Shown here: one piece after another, positions 36,240-46,101 of the stretch | How the letters are laid out: each line of letters begins with the position of its first letter | How positions within the stretch are numbered: position 1 is the stretch's first letter | Source: GCA-2690565 sp002457235 | Lineage (GTDB): Bacteria; Verrucomicrobiota; Verrucomicrobiia; Opitutales; Coraliomargaritaceae | DNA: 64,000 bases | NCBI GenBank assembly: GCA_045565695.1 | Contig: JBJLEZ010000001.1 | Span: forward strand, 248,001-312,000 | Reading direction: 5' to 3' | Program-made: the position numbers and the translations under genes | Notes under the pieces: model-generated | Databases searched by the model: none | What the model was told of the DNA's origin: nothing | Seen by the model: only the letters and a program-made list of their open reading frames with translations

Positions 36240-38050
36240 CTAAGATTCTGCGGTAAAATTTGCTCCGTACCATCTGGTGATTTCAAAATATATAGAGGCA
36301 CACCTGAGCGACCATAGCTCTCTAACGCTCGAGTAATCTCTGGATCATCCTGCGTCCAATCTGCCACAAATAGGCGAATACCATATCGCTCAAAGAGAGC
36401 CTCGGTCTTTTCTTTTCTTAAGACCAATGCTTTGTTGCTTTGACAAATCAAACACCAGCTAGCGGTAAAATCAATAAACACACCCTGACCTGAATCGAGT
36501 GCATGCTGCGCTGACTCCTCTGACCATTTTCCCCATACTCCATCTTTATACGAATCCGCTACCATTGCTCCCTCTTCATAAAGTCGGGCTAAATTTTGGC
36601 TTACAAAAAATCCAGGCACCAAAATCAAAATAAGGCTCACAAGCTTTGCTCGTTTTTGTATCGCTTTGCTTTCAGAAATCCGCCCCCAATGACCCAAAAT
36701 GACACTGCCCACTAAAGCAAAAACCAATACGAACAAAATCTGAAGGACCCCATTAAACCCAACCGATTGATCCACTACCCAAACAAGAAAAACCGTTGAT
36801 ACAATTAATAAGCCCCCCATGACTTGACGGAAGCGAACCATCCATACACCTGGTTTTGGCAAAAACCGTAAGAAACTTGGCACCCAAGATAAAAGTAAAA
36901 AAGGAAAAGCCATACCAAAGCCAATCATAGCAAAAATTAATACCCCTAAGCCACTATTTACCTGCAAGGCAATTCCGCTCACTCCACCGATAAAGGGTCC
37001 TACACAGGGCGCTCCTACTACAGCAGCTAATATCCCAGTAGCAAAAGAGCCCACCCCATCCGAGCGATTGGAGATAGAGGTATTGGATAGTCGAGACAAA
37101 CTTGAGCCTATCTCAAATACCCCAAGCATATTCAATCCTAGTAAAAAGAAGAGTACGATTAAGAATGTAATGAAAAAAGGGTCTTGTAATTGAAAGCCCC
37201 AACCGACTTCTTCTCCTAAGCTTCGCAAGCCGATTAAGAAGATTGCCAAAGCAATAAAACTTAAAATGACTCCCAAAGAATACAGTAAACCATGGATAAA
37301 GCGTTTTGAGGGATCGCCTCCTGCATGCTCAATCAAACTAAATACTTTGATCGAAAGCACAGGTAACACACAGGGCATCAAATTCAAAATTAGCCCACCT
37401 AGAAAAGCTGCCATCAGCCAACCTAAAACACCCATCTCTAAGAACCGATTTTCTAACGATTGATTTTGCTTTAGCTCCTTTCTTTCTAGCCAGCTATTCA
37501 AAAATTCACTCTCTTCTGTCGATGTATCTTCCTCGGAAATACGCCAATCGAGTGAAACCTTTTCTGATCCAAATATACACACTTCCTTACACAAGACCCA
37601 TTCGACAGTGGCCGAAACAGTCAGCACTTCCCCCAAGGCAGACTCTATCACACTCGCTTTATCTCTAACTAAGCGATAGAGAAAAACCGTACGCCCATCA
37701 TAGCCGTTTCCCATAAAGCCCCCATAATCAAAGAGACTTGGCTCAGGATGGTTCAACGCTTTCACGCTGTAGCCTTCTGGTAGATTCCAAGAGATTGTCG
37801 GTTCTAATAACTCAGTCGCAATTCCAGCCCAATAAAAATGCCAACCCTTTTCTGCTTCAATTTGAACGCCAATCAAAGGGCCTTCATTGTCTGCTGATTC
37901 CTTGCCTAAAACAATTTCTGCTTTGTCAGTCAGTATTTGTATGGCGATAGCACGTTCTTCACTCGTCGTTTCAAGCTGAGCCATGCCTTGGCCACTTAAG
38001 AAAATCAGGCCAAGACTCAAAAAAAGACTCTGAATCATAAACTTAGACAT
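36191..38050 (-). CDS. dsbD: DsbD-like thiol:disulfide interchange protein
   Basis: A 619-residue inner-membrane reductase carrying electrons from cytoplasmic thioredoxin to periplasmic thiols. Signal peptide about 1-25 (IQSLFLSLGLIFLSGQGMAQ). The N-terminal periplasmic domain, about 30-180, has WVLCKEVCIFG. The central domain of eight membrane segments has two reactive-Cys motifs, MPCVLPVLSIKVFSL and GAPCVGPFIGGVSGIAL. The C-terminal thioredoxin-like domain has FTASWCLICQSNKA (CLIC, about residue 533). Length is slightly longer than E. coli DsbD. It is divergent from def and may serve cytochrome c maturation or oxidative repair. Confidence 0.9.
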   Translation of the reverse strand: MSKFMIQSLFLSLGLIFLSGQGMAQLETTSEERAIAIQILTDKAEIVLGKESADNEGPLIGVQIEAEKGWHFYWAGIATELLEPTISWNLPEGYSVKALNHPEPSLFDYGGFMGNGYDGRTVFLYRLVRDKASVIESALGEVLTVSATVEWVLCKEVCIFGSEKVSLDWRISEEDTSTEESEFLNSWLERKELKQNQSLENRFLEMGVLGWLMAAFLGGLILNLMPCVLPVLSIKVFSLIEHAGGDPSKRFIHGLLYSLGVILSFIALAIFLIGLRSLGEEVGWGFQLQDPFFITFLIVLFFLLGLNMLGVFEIGSSLSRLSNTSISNRSDGVGSFATGILAAVVGAPCVGPFIGGVSGIALQVNSGLGVLIFAMIGFGMAFPFLLLSWVPSFLRFLPKPGVWMVRFRQVMGGLLIVSTVFLVWVVDQSVGFNGVLQILFVLVFALVGSVILGHWGRISESKAIQKRAKLVSLILILVPGFFVSQNLARLYEEGAMVADSYKDGVWGKWSEESAQHALDSGQGVFIDFTASWCLICQSNKALVLRKEKTEALFERYGIRLFVADWTQDDPEITRALESYGRSGVPLYILKSPDGTEQILPQNLSYSLLETAVEGLFSEK

Positions 38051-38172
38051 AGGCTGAAATGTACCATAAGCATCGCTTAAAGCAATCCATCACTCTCTTT
38101 CCCGATAAAGCATTCAAGAAAATTATCCAGTGTACGCTTTACAAAAAGCAAATCAGCCATGAAATAAGCACT

Positions 38173-38692
38173 ATGGAAAGACCGCTCACTTATTATGGAA
38201 ATCCCGTCTTGCGAGAGAAAGGCAGTACGGTTGATCTCTTTGACTCAGATTTAAAAGCCTTAGTCGAACGACATGATTGAAACCATGTATGCCGAAGAAG
38301 GCATTGGTCTAGCCGCTCAACAAATTGGCATTGCTCAACAAATCTGTGTTGTCGATGTTCGTCCACCCAAAGACAGTGAAATTCATTTCAACTATAGCTA
38401 TGACGGCAAGTCTACACCCCTTGATCTCTTCATGCCCCTAGCCATCATCAACCCCAAAATATCGATCACCGATTCTTGCGAAAGTCTTTACCAAGAAGGC
38501 TGTCTCTCTTTCCCAAATATTCTAGGCGATGTCTCTCGAGCCAAAGCCGTAAGCTGCCAGTTTCAAGATACCGATGGCAATAGCCATACGATCGAAGCTG
38601 ATGGACTACTTGCCCGTTGCATCCTCCATGAGGTCGATCACCTCAATGGAATCTTATTCATTGATACAATGGAGAAAAAAGACCTGCAGTAA
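38173..38692 (+). pseudogene. def: peptide deformylase, broken by one frameshift
   Basis: Removes the formyl group from nascent proteins with a metal ion. All three catalytic motifs lie in the second segment: GIGLAAQQIG, EGCLSFP and HEVDHLNG (metal-binding Cys and two His plus Glu). Segment one begins MERPLTYYGNPVLREKG at ATG 38173 (an upstream in-frame ATG at 38059 would add 38 residues unlike the family). The frames join if one C near 38268 is removed (ALVEDMIETMYAEEG). The restored length is ~170 residues, normal for Def. A broken def would be lethal unless another copy exists, so sequence error is favoured. Confidence 0.88.
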
Positions 38693-38745
38693 AAATCTCA
38701 CCCGGATTAAGCGACTTAAAGCGTTCCTACAGATGCTATAAAAAT

Positions 38746-38771
38746 AAGGCCGAGCTATAAAGCTCGGCCTT
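38746..38771 (-). terminator. terminator hairpin after the porin-like gene
   Basis: A perfect 11-bp stem (AAGGCCGAGCT / AGCTCGGCCTT) with a 4-nt loop. On the minus strand it is followed by a T-rich tail (ATTTTTATAG), about 30 bp past the stop of the porin-like gene. It may also stop plus-strand transcripts from def. Confidence 0.85.
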
Positions 38772-38802
38772 AAGAATTAAAATTTAAAATTAAATTAAAT
38801 TA

Positions 38803-39452
38803 TTACAGTGCCCAAGCCGTAAGATAAGTGCTGTTGAGTGTACCTTCGTCGGTATCTAGTATCAACTTAATGTGTAAGTACGACCGTCAGCCATATCTAG
38901 CTGAATATAGTCTTACTGCAGTACCTACGCCAGCAGCATCCGCTGTCACCATGAAGTCACCAGATGCGAGTGTTGAAGCAACACCTGCGATGACTGTTGG
39001 TAAGACCATAAGAGACTGAGAAGTAATCTGCATCTGAATCGTCTACAGTCTTGTGCGTAGAACAGATCAAATCCTTGGATATGAGTACCCAACGTAAGCT
39101 TCTCTGAGAAGTCTGTTGTCGCAGTTGCGCCTGCATACTCGTAGCTAATGAACACCTACATCGAAACCGTTGATGTCAGTTCCAATATAGAAATCAGTTT
39201 CTTGTCCAGTTGGTGCACCTTCGTCTACTCCATAGTCACCTGAAGTGCTAGTCCACACTACCTGCGTAGTAACCTGCGCCTGCATAGTCCAGTACCGCCG
39301 CTATACTAGCAGCTCCATCGCCTTGTAGCTGAACCACCTCTCCACGTGTAATCAGTAGCGATACCACCTAGGTTGCCAGAAACAGATGCATAAGCATTTG
39401 TAATGAATGCTAAAGCACCCACGAATAATGTAATTAATGTAATAGTTTTCAT
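38803..39452 (-). pseudogene. TorF-like outer-membrane porin, multiply frameshifted
   Basis: No single frame spans this stretch, but pieces of one ~215-residue outer-membrane protein can be followed across all three minus-strand frames. Start ATG 39452; signal peptide MKTITLITLFVGALAFITNA. Then SGNLGGIATDYTWRG (TorF/Gcw_chp N-terminal signature), VVQLQGDGAASIAAVLDYAG, AGYYAGS, VDEGAPTGQETDFYIGTD, INGFDVGV, SYEYAGATATTDFSEKLT, TVDDSDADYFSVSYGL, TVIAGVASTLASGDFMVTAD, DMADGRTYTL and LILDTDEGTLNSTYLTAWAL, with stop at 38803. About seven indels are needed, near 39340, 39260, 39150, 39050, 39008, 38897 and 38870. A terminator follows. A true pseudogene or a poorly sequenced gene. The porin family is likely, not certain. 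Confidence 0.6.
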
Positions 39453-39485
39453 ATTAATTTTATAATTGTTTGTTTGTTTGAAACT

Positions 39486-39498
39486 ACGGTTACCGTAA
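39486..39498. promoter_or_regulatory. putative operator upstream of the porin-like gene
   Basis: TACGGT and ACCGTA are separated by one base, giving a perfect 13-bp dyad 34 bp upstream of the porin-like ATG. It overlaps where the -35 would be if TATAAA (39459-39464, minus strand) is the -10. The remaining intergenic sequence to 39640 shows no gene. Binding factor unknown. Confidence 0.35.
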
Positions 39499-39640
39499 TT
39501 TCAATAGGTGAAAAATGAGGATAATTGATGCAAAATGCAAGCTCTAAGTTGCTTTTGGATACTAGGTATGAGCTTAAATTGTGCCACTATTGCACAGTTT
39601 TGGCTAAATTAGCCGTAATTTTTAAGAATTTTGCTTAAAA

Positions 39641-40298
39641 TTAATTAAAGTGCACCTTTTTGAGTGCTTCTGCTTTTATATGAATGATAAATTTATCATT
39701 AAAATAAGGGTCGCCCAGTACTTTTTCCAAGTCCACTAGGGTCTTGGACTGAATGCCTAGTGGATTCAATTCGGCTTCGATTGAGCCACCTTTCCAATAA
39801 ATCACTCCATTAGGCAACGAATGTTGCTCGCCCTTTTCTAAATTATTTTGGATCCAACTCAAAAACTCGGGCAGATTTTTCACCGCTCTTCCGGTAACAA
39901 AATCAAATTTAGTCTTAAGAGCTTCAGCGCGTACTTGTTTCGTGGCCACATTCTTTAAGCCAAGCTCATCAGCTATTGTTTGCACCACTCCTACTTTTTT
40001 CGCTATAGAATCGATCAATGTGAATTTCGCGTGTGGATAACAAATCGCCATTGGCAAACCAGGGAAGACCTCCTCCAGTGCCCACATCTAAAATACGAGC
40101 ACCCTTGTTAAGAATTAAAACATTTGTAATGGCTAAACAATGGAGCAAATGACGCTCTTCCAAAGCATCGATATCTTTTCGAGAGATTAAATTAATTTTT
40201 GTGTTCCACTCTCGCAATAATTCAGCCCAACGCTCAAGAACGGGCCATGCATCCTCTGGTATATTTGGAAATAATTGTTGGTAGTCTGCTAATTTCAT
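39641..40298 (-). pseudogene. rsmG: 16S rRNA (guanine-N7) methyltransferase, broken by one frameshift
   Basis: RsmG/GidB methylates G527 of 16S rRNA with SAM. Segment one (ATG 40298) has WNTKINLISRKD and the SAM motif ILDVGTGGGLP. Segment two continues GLPMAICYPHAKFTLIDSIA, FDFVTGRAVKNLPEFLSWI and the C-terminal strand. The frames fuse by removing one G from the GGG run at 40062-40064, giving LDVGTGGGLPGLPMAICYP, an exact family-like junction. The restored ~218-residue length is normal. Divergent from metH. Loss of RsmG is tolerated in many bacteria, so true disruption is possible here, but the surrounding pattern favours a sequence error. Confidence 0.88.
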
Positions 40299-40393
40299 TC
40301 GCTTTTTTCACTGTATTAACTTTAAAACTATTTTAGACAATACTAAGAATTATACTTGAACATATCAATTAATCATTATATGTTGATTCGTTT

Positions 40394-43300
40394 ATGAGCC
40401 GAAAGTCATTTGAGTCAATAGAGGTACCGGCCAAGATCCAACAACTTAAAAAATTGCTGGCTGAGCGTATTGTTTACATGGACGGCGCTATGGGGACAAT
40501 GATTCAGACTTTCAAGCTTGAAGAAAATGATTTTCGGGGTGAACGCTTTCAAGCCCATCCAGTCGACCTCAAAGGCAATAATGATTTACTGACTCTCACA
40601 CGGCCCGATGTGATAGAAAGTATCCACCGTGATTTTTTAGAGGCCGGTTCCGATATTATTGAAACCAATACCTTCAGTAGCACCGCCATTGCTCAAGCCG
40701 ACTACAAGCTAGAATCCATCGTTTATGAATTGAATAAATCCGCTGCTGCGCTTGCGAGAAAAGTTGCCGATGAAGTTTCTAAAAAAGAGGGTCGCCCCAC
40801 TTTTGTTGCGGGTGCGATCGGGCCGACTAACCGAACCTGCTCGATGTCACCCGATGTGAATAAACCAGAATATCGTGCCGTCACTTTCGATCAGCTTGTC
40901 GAAGATTATGGAGAACAAATCAAAGGTTTGGTTGATGGGGGCGTAGACCTATTGCTTCCTGAAACCGTATTTGATACCCTAAACCTCAAAGCGGCTCTCT
41001 TCGCAATTCAAGAATTTCAAAAAAACCATCCCGTTGAAATTCCAATCATGATTTCGGTAACCATTACCGATCAATCAGGCCGCACCCTATCAGGGCAGAC
41101 GGTTGAAGCCTTTTGGAATTCGATCGCTCATGCCAAGCCGATCAGTGTCGGGATAAATTGTGCTCTCGGTGCGGTTGAAATGCGTTCCTACATCGAAGCC
41201 CTTTCAAACGTCAGCGATACTTTTGTCAGCGCCTACCCAAATGCCGGCTTACCCAACCCTTTATCCGAAACAGGCTACGATGAAACTCCTGAACAGACGG
41301 CTGATGCCCTCAAAGATTTTGCAGAAAGTGGCTTCATTAATATTATTGGTGGCTGTTGTGGAACGACACCGGAACACATCAAAGCAACTGTTGAAAATAC
41401 GCGCTCTATTGCACCTAGAGAACTCAAGTCCATCCCAGCAATGACTCGATTGAGTGGATTAGAACCTTTCAATATCGAAGCAAAGCATACCTTTGTGAAT
41501 GTAGGGGAGCGTACCAATGTCACTGGATCGCCTCGATTTAAGAAAATGATATTGGAATCCAACTGGGAAGGTGCGCTTGCCGTAGCCTTACAACAAGTGG
41601 AAAATGGAGCGAATATCATTGATGTTAATTTTGATGAAGGCCTTCTAGATTCTGAAGGATGTATGACACACTTTCTAAATCTCATTGCCTCAGAGCCCGC
41701 GATCGCTCGAGTGCCAATCATGATCGATAGCTCAAAATGGTCTGTAATCGAGGCGGGATTAAAGTGTGTTCAAGGAAAATGCATCGTTAACTCCATCAGT
41801 TTGAAAGAAGGCGAAGACGTCTTTCTTGAACAGGCAAGAAAAATTCAGCAATACGGAGCGGCAGCCGTTATCATGGCTTTTGACGAAAAGGGCCAAGCTG
41901 CCACCAAAGAGGATAAGGTGCGCATCTGCCAGCGAGCTTATCGTTTACTGACCGAAAATATCGGCTTTAACCCACATGATATTATTTTTGATCCGAATAT
42001 CCTGACGGTAGCAACAGGGATGGAAGAGCACGATAACTATGCAGTCGATTTTATTGACGCAGTGGGAGCGATCAAGGAAACCTGTCCTGGGGCCTTAACT
42101 AGTGGCGGAGTCAGTAATATTTCCTTTTCTTTTCGTGGAAACAACCCTGTTCGTGAGGCGATGCATTCTGCTTTCCTTTATCATGGAATTCAAGCAGGTC
42201 TCGATATGGGAATTGTTAATGCGGGTATGCTTGAGATCTATGAAACTATTGAACCTTCACTCCTCTTGAAAGTGGAAGATGTGCTTCTCAACCGCAACTC
42301 AGAAGCCACCGAAGCCTTAATAGATTTTGCGAATTCAATCAAAAGTAGTGGCAAAAAAGTCGATGCCAAAACGGCCGCTGCCTGGCGAAAAGGCTCTGTA
42401 GAAGAACGTCTCAGTCACGCTTTGGTGAAAGGGATTATTGAATTTATTGAATCCGATACCGAGGAGGCTCGCCAAAAGCTGGGTCGCCCACTTGAAGTCA
42501 TTGAAGGTCCTCTTATGGATGGGATGAAAGTTGTCGGAGACCTCTTTGGCCAAGGAAAAATGTTTTTGCCACAAGTGGTAAAAAGTGCCCGAGTCATGAA
42601 AAAGGCTGTCGCCTATCTGACCCCCTTCATGGAAGAAGAAAAAGCAGCCAATCCAAAGTGCCCGTTCGCAGGGACGATTCCTAATCGCAACTGTCAAAGG
42701 CGATGTTCATGATATCGGTAAAAATATTGTTTCAGTGGTTCTTGCTTGTAATAATTATCAAATAAAAGACCTCGGTGTTATGGTTTCTTGTGATGCCATT
42801 CTGAAAGAAGCAAAAGCTTGGAATGCAGATATTATAGGGCTTTCTGGGCTAATCACACCCTCTCTTGAAGAAATGATTCACAATGCAAGTGAAATGAAAC
42901 GCTTGGGCTTTACTCAACCTTTACTTATCGGCGGGGCCACAACCAGTAAGGCCCACACAGCCATTAAAATCGCACCGCATTACAATGGGCCTGTGGTACA
43001 AGTCGGGGATGCTTCCCTGGTGACAGATGTTTGTAATCAATTGCTCAATCCAGAAAAAGCCCCTGCCTATATTGAAGAACTCAAACGAGATCAAGACATC
43101 CGCCGAGAGCGTTTTCTCCAAAATCAAGATAAGACTGAACTCCTTTCTTTAGAAGAGGCTCGAAAGCATCGTTTCCAAACCAATTGGTCAGACATTTCAA
43201 TTACTTTACCTGAGACTACTGACTTGCTTATCGAAGACAATGTCGATTTAGCCACCCTTGCAAAGTATATCGATTGGTCTCCTTTCTTTTGGGCCTGGGA

Positions 43301-44111
43301 ACTCAAAGGCGTTTACCCAAAAATTTTAGAGCATAAAAAATGGGGAAGCCAAGCCAAGCAACTTCATGAAGATGCCTTGCAGTTATTAGACCGCATTATT
43401 GAAGAAAAAGCCTTTACCGCAAAATCTGCTTTACGTCTTTGTTATGCAAATTCCGAAGACGATAATATTCTGCTCTATGAAGACCGTTTGAGAAAAAAAC
43501 ATCTCGGGACTATCCCCGCTCTAAGACAACAAAAGAAAAAAGTCAGCGACCCAGTTTATTATAGTCTAGCTGATTTTATTGCTCCTCGAGACAGCAATCG
43601 ACTCGACGCTTGTGGTGCCTTTATTTGTAGCATCGAAAATGTAGACACGTTTGCTAAACAATTTGAAGACGATAAAGACGACTATACCTCAATCCTCGTC
43701 AAAGCATTAGGCGACCGCATGGCTGAGGCTCTCACAGAATATACTCATGAATGTGTTCGAAAGCAACATTGGGGCTATCAGGTAAATGAAAATTTATCTA
43801 CAGATGCTTTAATTAAAGAAGAGTATATTGGAATTCGCCCAGCTTTAGGCTATCCCGCTTGTCCTGACCATTCTCATCTTGAGCTTGTCTGGCAACTTCT
43901 CGATGGTGAAAAAAATACCGGCGCTACTTTAACCGAAAACTTCGCTATCAATCCTGCTTCCACAGTTAGCGGACTTTATTTTGCCCACGAAAGAGCCAAT
44001 TACTTTCATGTCGGAGCACTTTCTAAAGAACAAATGAGTGATTATGCTCAACGTAAGAACGTCTCTTTAGCCGAATGTGAGCGTCAATTAGCTACCAATA
44101 AGGGTTATTGA
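40394..44111 (+). pseudogene. metH: cobalamin-dependent methionine synthase, broken by one frameshift
   Basis: Transfers a methyl group from methyltetrahydrofolate to homocysteine through methylcobalamin. Module order is complete. The homocysteine-binding module has zinc ligands Cys256 (GINCALG) and Cys321/Cys322 (GGCCGTTP). The pterin-binding module begins FVNVGERTNVTGSPRFKKMI. The cobalamin cap and Rossmann module contains the axial-ligand motif KGDVHDIGKNIV. The activation domain has RPALGYPACPDH. The frame breaks between about 42653 and 42690; the segment resumes as FLIATVKGDVHDIG. Restored length is ~1,239 residues, like E. coli MetH. The last bases overlap the first arm of the 44107-44127 inverted repeat. 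Probably functional in the cell. Confidence 0.92.
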
Positions 44112-44136
44112 ACTAAATTAGTTCAATCTGTATAAT
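44107..44136 (+). promoter_or_regulatory. sigma-70 promoter with overlapping 21-bp inverted repeat
   Basis: ATTGAACTAA and TTAGTTCAAT, separated by one A, form a perfect 21-bp dyad (44107-44127). It covers TTGAAC (44108-44113), which lies 17 bp before a perfect TATAAT (44131-44136). A bound protein would occlude the -35. It lies 98 bp before the satD-like start. A single half-site (ATTGAAC) recurs at 44152-44158. Confidence 0.7.
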
Positions 44137-44206
44137 CTTCAATATAAGTAAATTGAACCCTATTAGTACAATTATTAGAATAATTACTCAGGGCTAACCT
44201 TGACAA

Positions 44207-44227
44207 ATAGAACTATTTTAGTTCAAT
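44207..44227 (+). promoter_or_regulatory. second 21-bp inverted repeat before the satD-like gene
   Basis: ATAGAACTA and TAGTTCAAT separated by TTT match the upstream dyad at 18 of 21 positions and begin exactly 100 bp after it. It ends 7 bp before the start codon, downstream of the TATAAT promoter. This arrangement suits looping or roadblock repression, plausibly by the encoded HTH protein. Confidence 0.6.
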
Positions 44228-44233
44228 GAGCTT

Positions 44234-44875
44234 ATGGTAACATCGCCACTTTATCCAGTTGTCTTATTCCGAGCCTTAACTTCCTCAAAAAGTAGAGGGG
44301 CAAGCACAGAAATTGGATATTTAAGCGAAATGCTGAGTAGTCCAAAGATTTCCAAAGATTTGCTCTCTCCTTATTCGAGAAATCAAGACGGTTATTTTCA
44401 AGGGATCTTTGCCTCAGGTGACCATTTGCTTCAAAACCTCTTCTTAATACGAGAACATCTGTACCCTTTAGACATTCAATTTTCCATTGGCATTGGCGAG
44501 ATACACACTCCTATTAATTCGATAATGGCCACAGAGATTGAAGGGAAATCCATAGAAAATGCGAACTTTGGGCTCTCTCAAGCCCCGAAATCTGGAAATT
44601 ATTTAATTATGCATGGTTTTTCAAAATCATTAGAACGTCTAATGAATCCAAGTATGGAATTACTTTGGTCTTCAACTCGTAACTGGAACCAAAATCGCTT
44701 AAGAATACTGAATTATATATTACAAGGATACTCAGAAACAGAAATAAGCCAGCTTTTAGAGATAAGCGAACGTGCTATTTATAAAAATATAGCTGAAGCA
44801 AAACTAGGACATTGGAAGGATCTGATCTTAGCCGTGGAAGAAAATATTAGCAGAGTCCTTAAGGCTTACCAATAA
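44234..44875 (+). CDS. SatD-family protein with C-terminal helix-turn-helix
   Basis: A 213-residue protein. The middle part resembles the SatD family (PF16264-like): KDLLSPYSRNQDGYFQGIFA, then LDIQFSIGIGEIHTPINSIM and GKSIENANFGLSQAP, matching the family pattern of a GIGEI..IN segment followed by a conserved Gly/Ala region. The last ~55 residues form a LuxR/sigma-region-4-like HTH (NRLRILNYILQGYSETEISQ, then LLEISERAIYKNIAEAK). So it is probably a DNA-binding regulator. Two near-identical 21-bp dyads in its upstream region are good candidates for its own operators. The ligand or signal is unknown. First gene of the operon ending with coaX. Confidence 0.7.
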   Translation: MVTSPLYPVVLFRALTSSKSRGASTEIGYLSEMLSSPKISKDLLSPYSRNQDGYFQGIFASGDHLLQNLFLIREHLYPLDIQFSIGIGEIHTPINSIMATEIEGKSIENANFGLSQAPKSGNYLIMHGFSKSLERLMNPSMELLWSSTRNWNQNRLRILNYILQGYSETEISQLLEISERAIYKNIAEAKLGHWKDLILAVEENISRVLKAYQ

Positions 44876-44939
44876 TATCCTATGATTAGTTGAATAAATT
44901 GGTTCGACCCTTTATGGAAAACCCTTTTATAAATTATCT

Positions 44940-45476
44940 ATGTCACTTTTTTACGCAACATTAGCTACAGGCTTATTCTTAATTCTTTGCGGAGGATCTT
45001 TACTCTTTAATTACAATCGTTCGCGCACTTTTTTAAAAGCCTTTCCCCGCTCAAAATCTGCCACATATATTTTAATGGTCGCAGCAATGATTTGGTTTTC
45101 TCTAAAAATTTATAATTTAGGCATCGCAGATTTTGGTGATTATAAAACACTTTTATTGGCAATCTTTTTAACTATCACCGTTACCTCATTTTATTTTGTA
45201 CCAGATTTTTTAGGCGTTCGTGCGCTAGCCGGATTAACTTTACTCATTGCCGATGCCTTATTGGATGCCGCTTACATGCAAGACCCCGCATCACGTTTAT
45301 TTTTAGTCAGCTTTGTTTATGTAGCCATCCTCTACGCTTTTATCTTGGGCGCGAGTCCTTATTTTCTACGTGATACAATTGATTGGTTTTATAAAAATCA
45401 ATTGCGAGTACAAATTTTTGGTTATCTGCTTTGTATATATGGGGCATTGCTCAGTTATGTCGCTTTGAATTACTAA
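44940..45476 (+). CDS. conserved-type membrane protein of unknown function
   Basis: A 178-residue protein with about six membrane segments (for example TLATGLFLILCGGSLLF, AIFLTITVTSFYFVPDFLGV, LAGLTLLIADALLDAAYM, LVSFVYVAILYAFILGASPY, LLCIYGALLSYVAL). I do not recognise the family. It sits between the satD-like regulator (64 bp upstream) and gmk (start one base after its stop), so it is cotranscribed. In some bacteria SatD-like genes neighbour a small membrane protein; this one lacks clear similarity to DUF3307 as I know it. Confidence 0.65.
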   Translation: MSLFYATLATGLFLILCGGSLLFNYNRSRTFLKAFPRSKSATYILMVAAMIWFSLKIYNLGIADFGDYKTLLLAIFLTITVTSFYFVPDFLGVRALAGLTLLIADALLDAAYMQDPASRLFLVSFVYVAILYAFILGASPYFLRDTIDWFYKNQLRVQIFGYLLCIYGALLSYVALNY

Positions 45477-45477
45477 A

Positions 45478-46080
45478 ATGTCAAATAACGCTACAGGCAA
45501 AGGGATACTATTCATCATTTCAGGTCCAGCAGGAAGTGGAAAGACAACTATTTGCGATGGGCTTATAGAGAAAGAGTCACTACAAAGAATTGTCACCTCT
45601 ACCACTCGCAGTCCTCGACAAGGTGAGATTGATGGTCTTGATTATCACTTTTTAACTCCTGACGACTTTAAAACAAAAATTAAAGAAGATGCATTTTATG
45701 AATATGCCACTGTTCATAATAATTACTATGGGACACAAAAATTGGATATCATTAATCCGATATTAGCAGGTCAAAATTTACTTTTGAATATTGATGTGCA
45801 AGGCGCAAAAACTATTAAAGAAAAAGCATCAGCGGATAAAGATTTGAAAGGGCATATTGTGACCATTTTTATTATGCCACCTTCTTTAGAAGAATTAAAT
45901 GAACGGCTAAAAAATCGAGGTACCGATTCTAAGGAAGAGATTGAACGTAGGTTGATTGTTGCTCGTTCAGAAATGGAACAAGAAAAACATTACGATTATA
46001 CAATCATCAGTCAGTCCAAATCAGTAGACCTAAATACTGTACTTGAAATTTATAAGGAAGAAATTGTGCGTATGCGCTAA
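45478..46080 (+). CDS. gmk: guanylate kinase
   Basis: A 200-residue GMP kinase making GDP. The P-loop GPAGSGKT is at residues 16-23. The GMP-binding region VTSTTRSPRQGEIDGLDYHFL follows, then YATVHNNYYGTQKLDI, LNIDVQGAKTIKE and the LID segment LKNRGTDSKEEIERRL. Length and motifs are those of a standard bacterial Gmk. Its ATG begins one base after the stop of the membrane-protein gene, pointing to coupling. An essential purine-nucleotide enzyme. Confidence 0.97.
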   Translation: MSNNATGKGILFIISGPAGSGKTTICDGLIEKESLQRIVTSTTRSPRQGEIDGLDYHFLTPDDFKTKIKEDAFYEYATVHNNYYGTQKLDIINPILAGQNLLLNIDVQGAKTIKEKASADKDLKGHIVTIFIMPPSLEELNERLKNRGTDSKEEIERRLIVARSEMEQEKHYDYTIISQSKSVDLNTVLEIYKEEIVRMR

Positions 46081-46101
46081 GCTTTCCGACCGATCATCAT
46101 A

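Noticed and set aside
40351..40384. Promoters before metH (TATACT; TTGAAC with TATGTT)
   Set aside because: Spacing or leader length is poor for each; no convincing cobalamin or SAM riboswitch fold is visible in the 95-bp gap either.
44200..44205. TTGACA as the main promoter of the satD-like gene
   Set aside because: No acceptable -10 lies 16-18 bp downstream; the upstream TTGAAC/TATAAT pair is much better.
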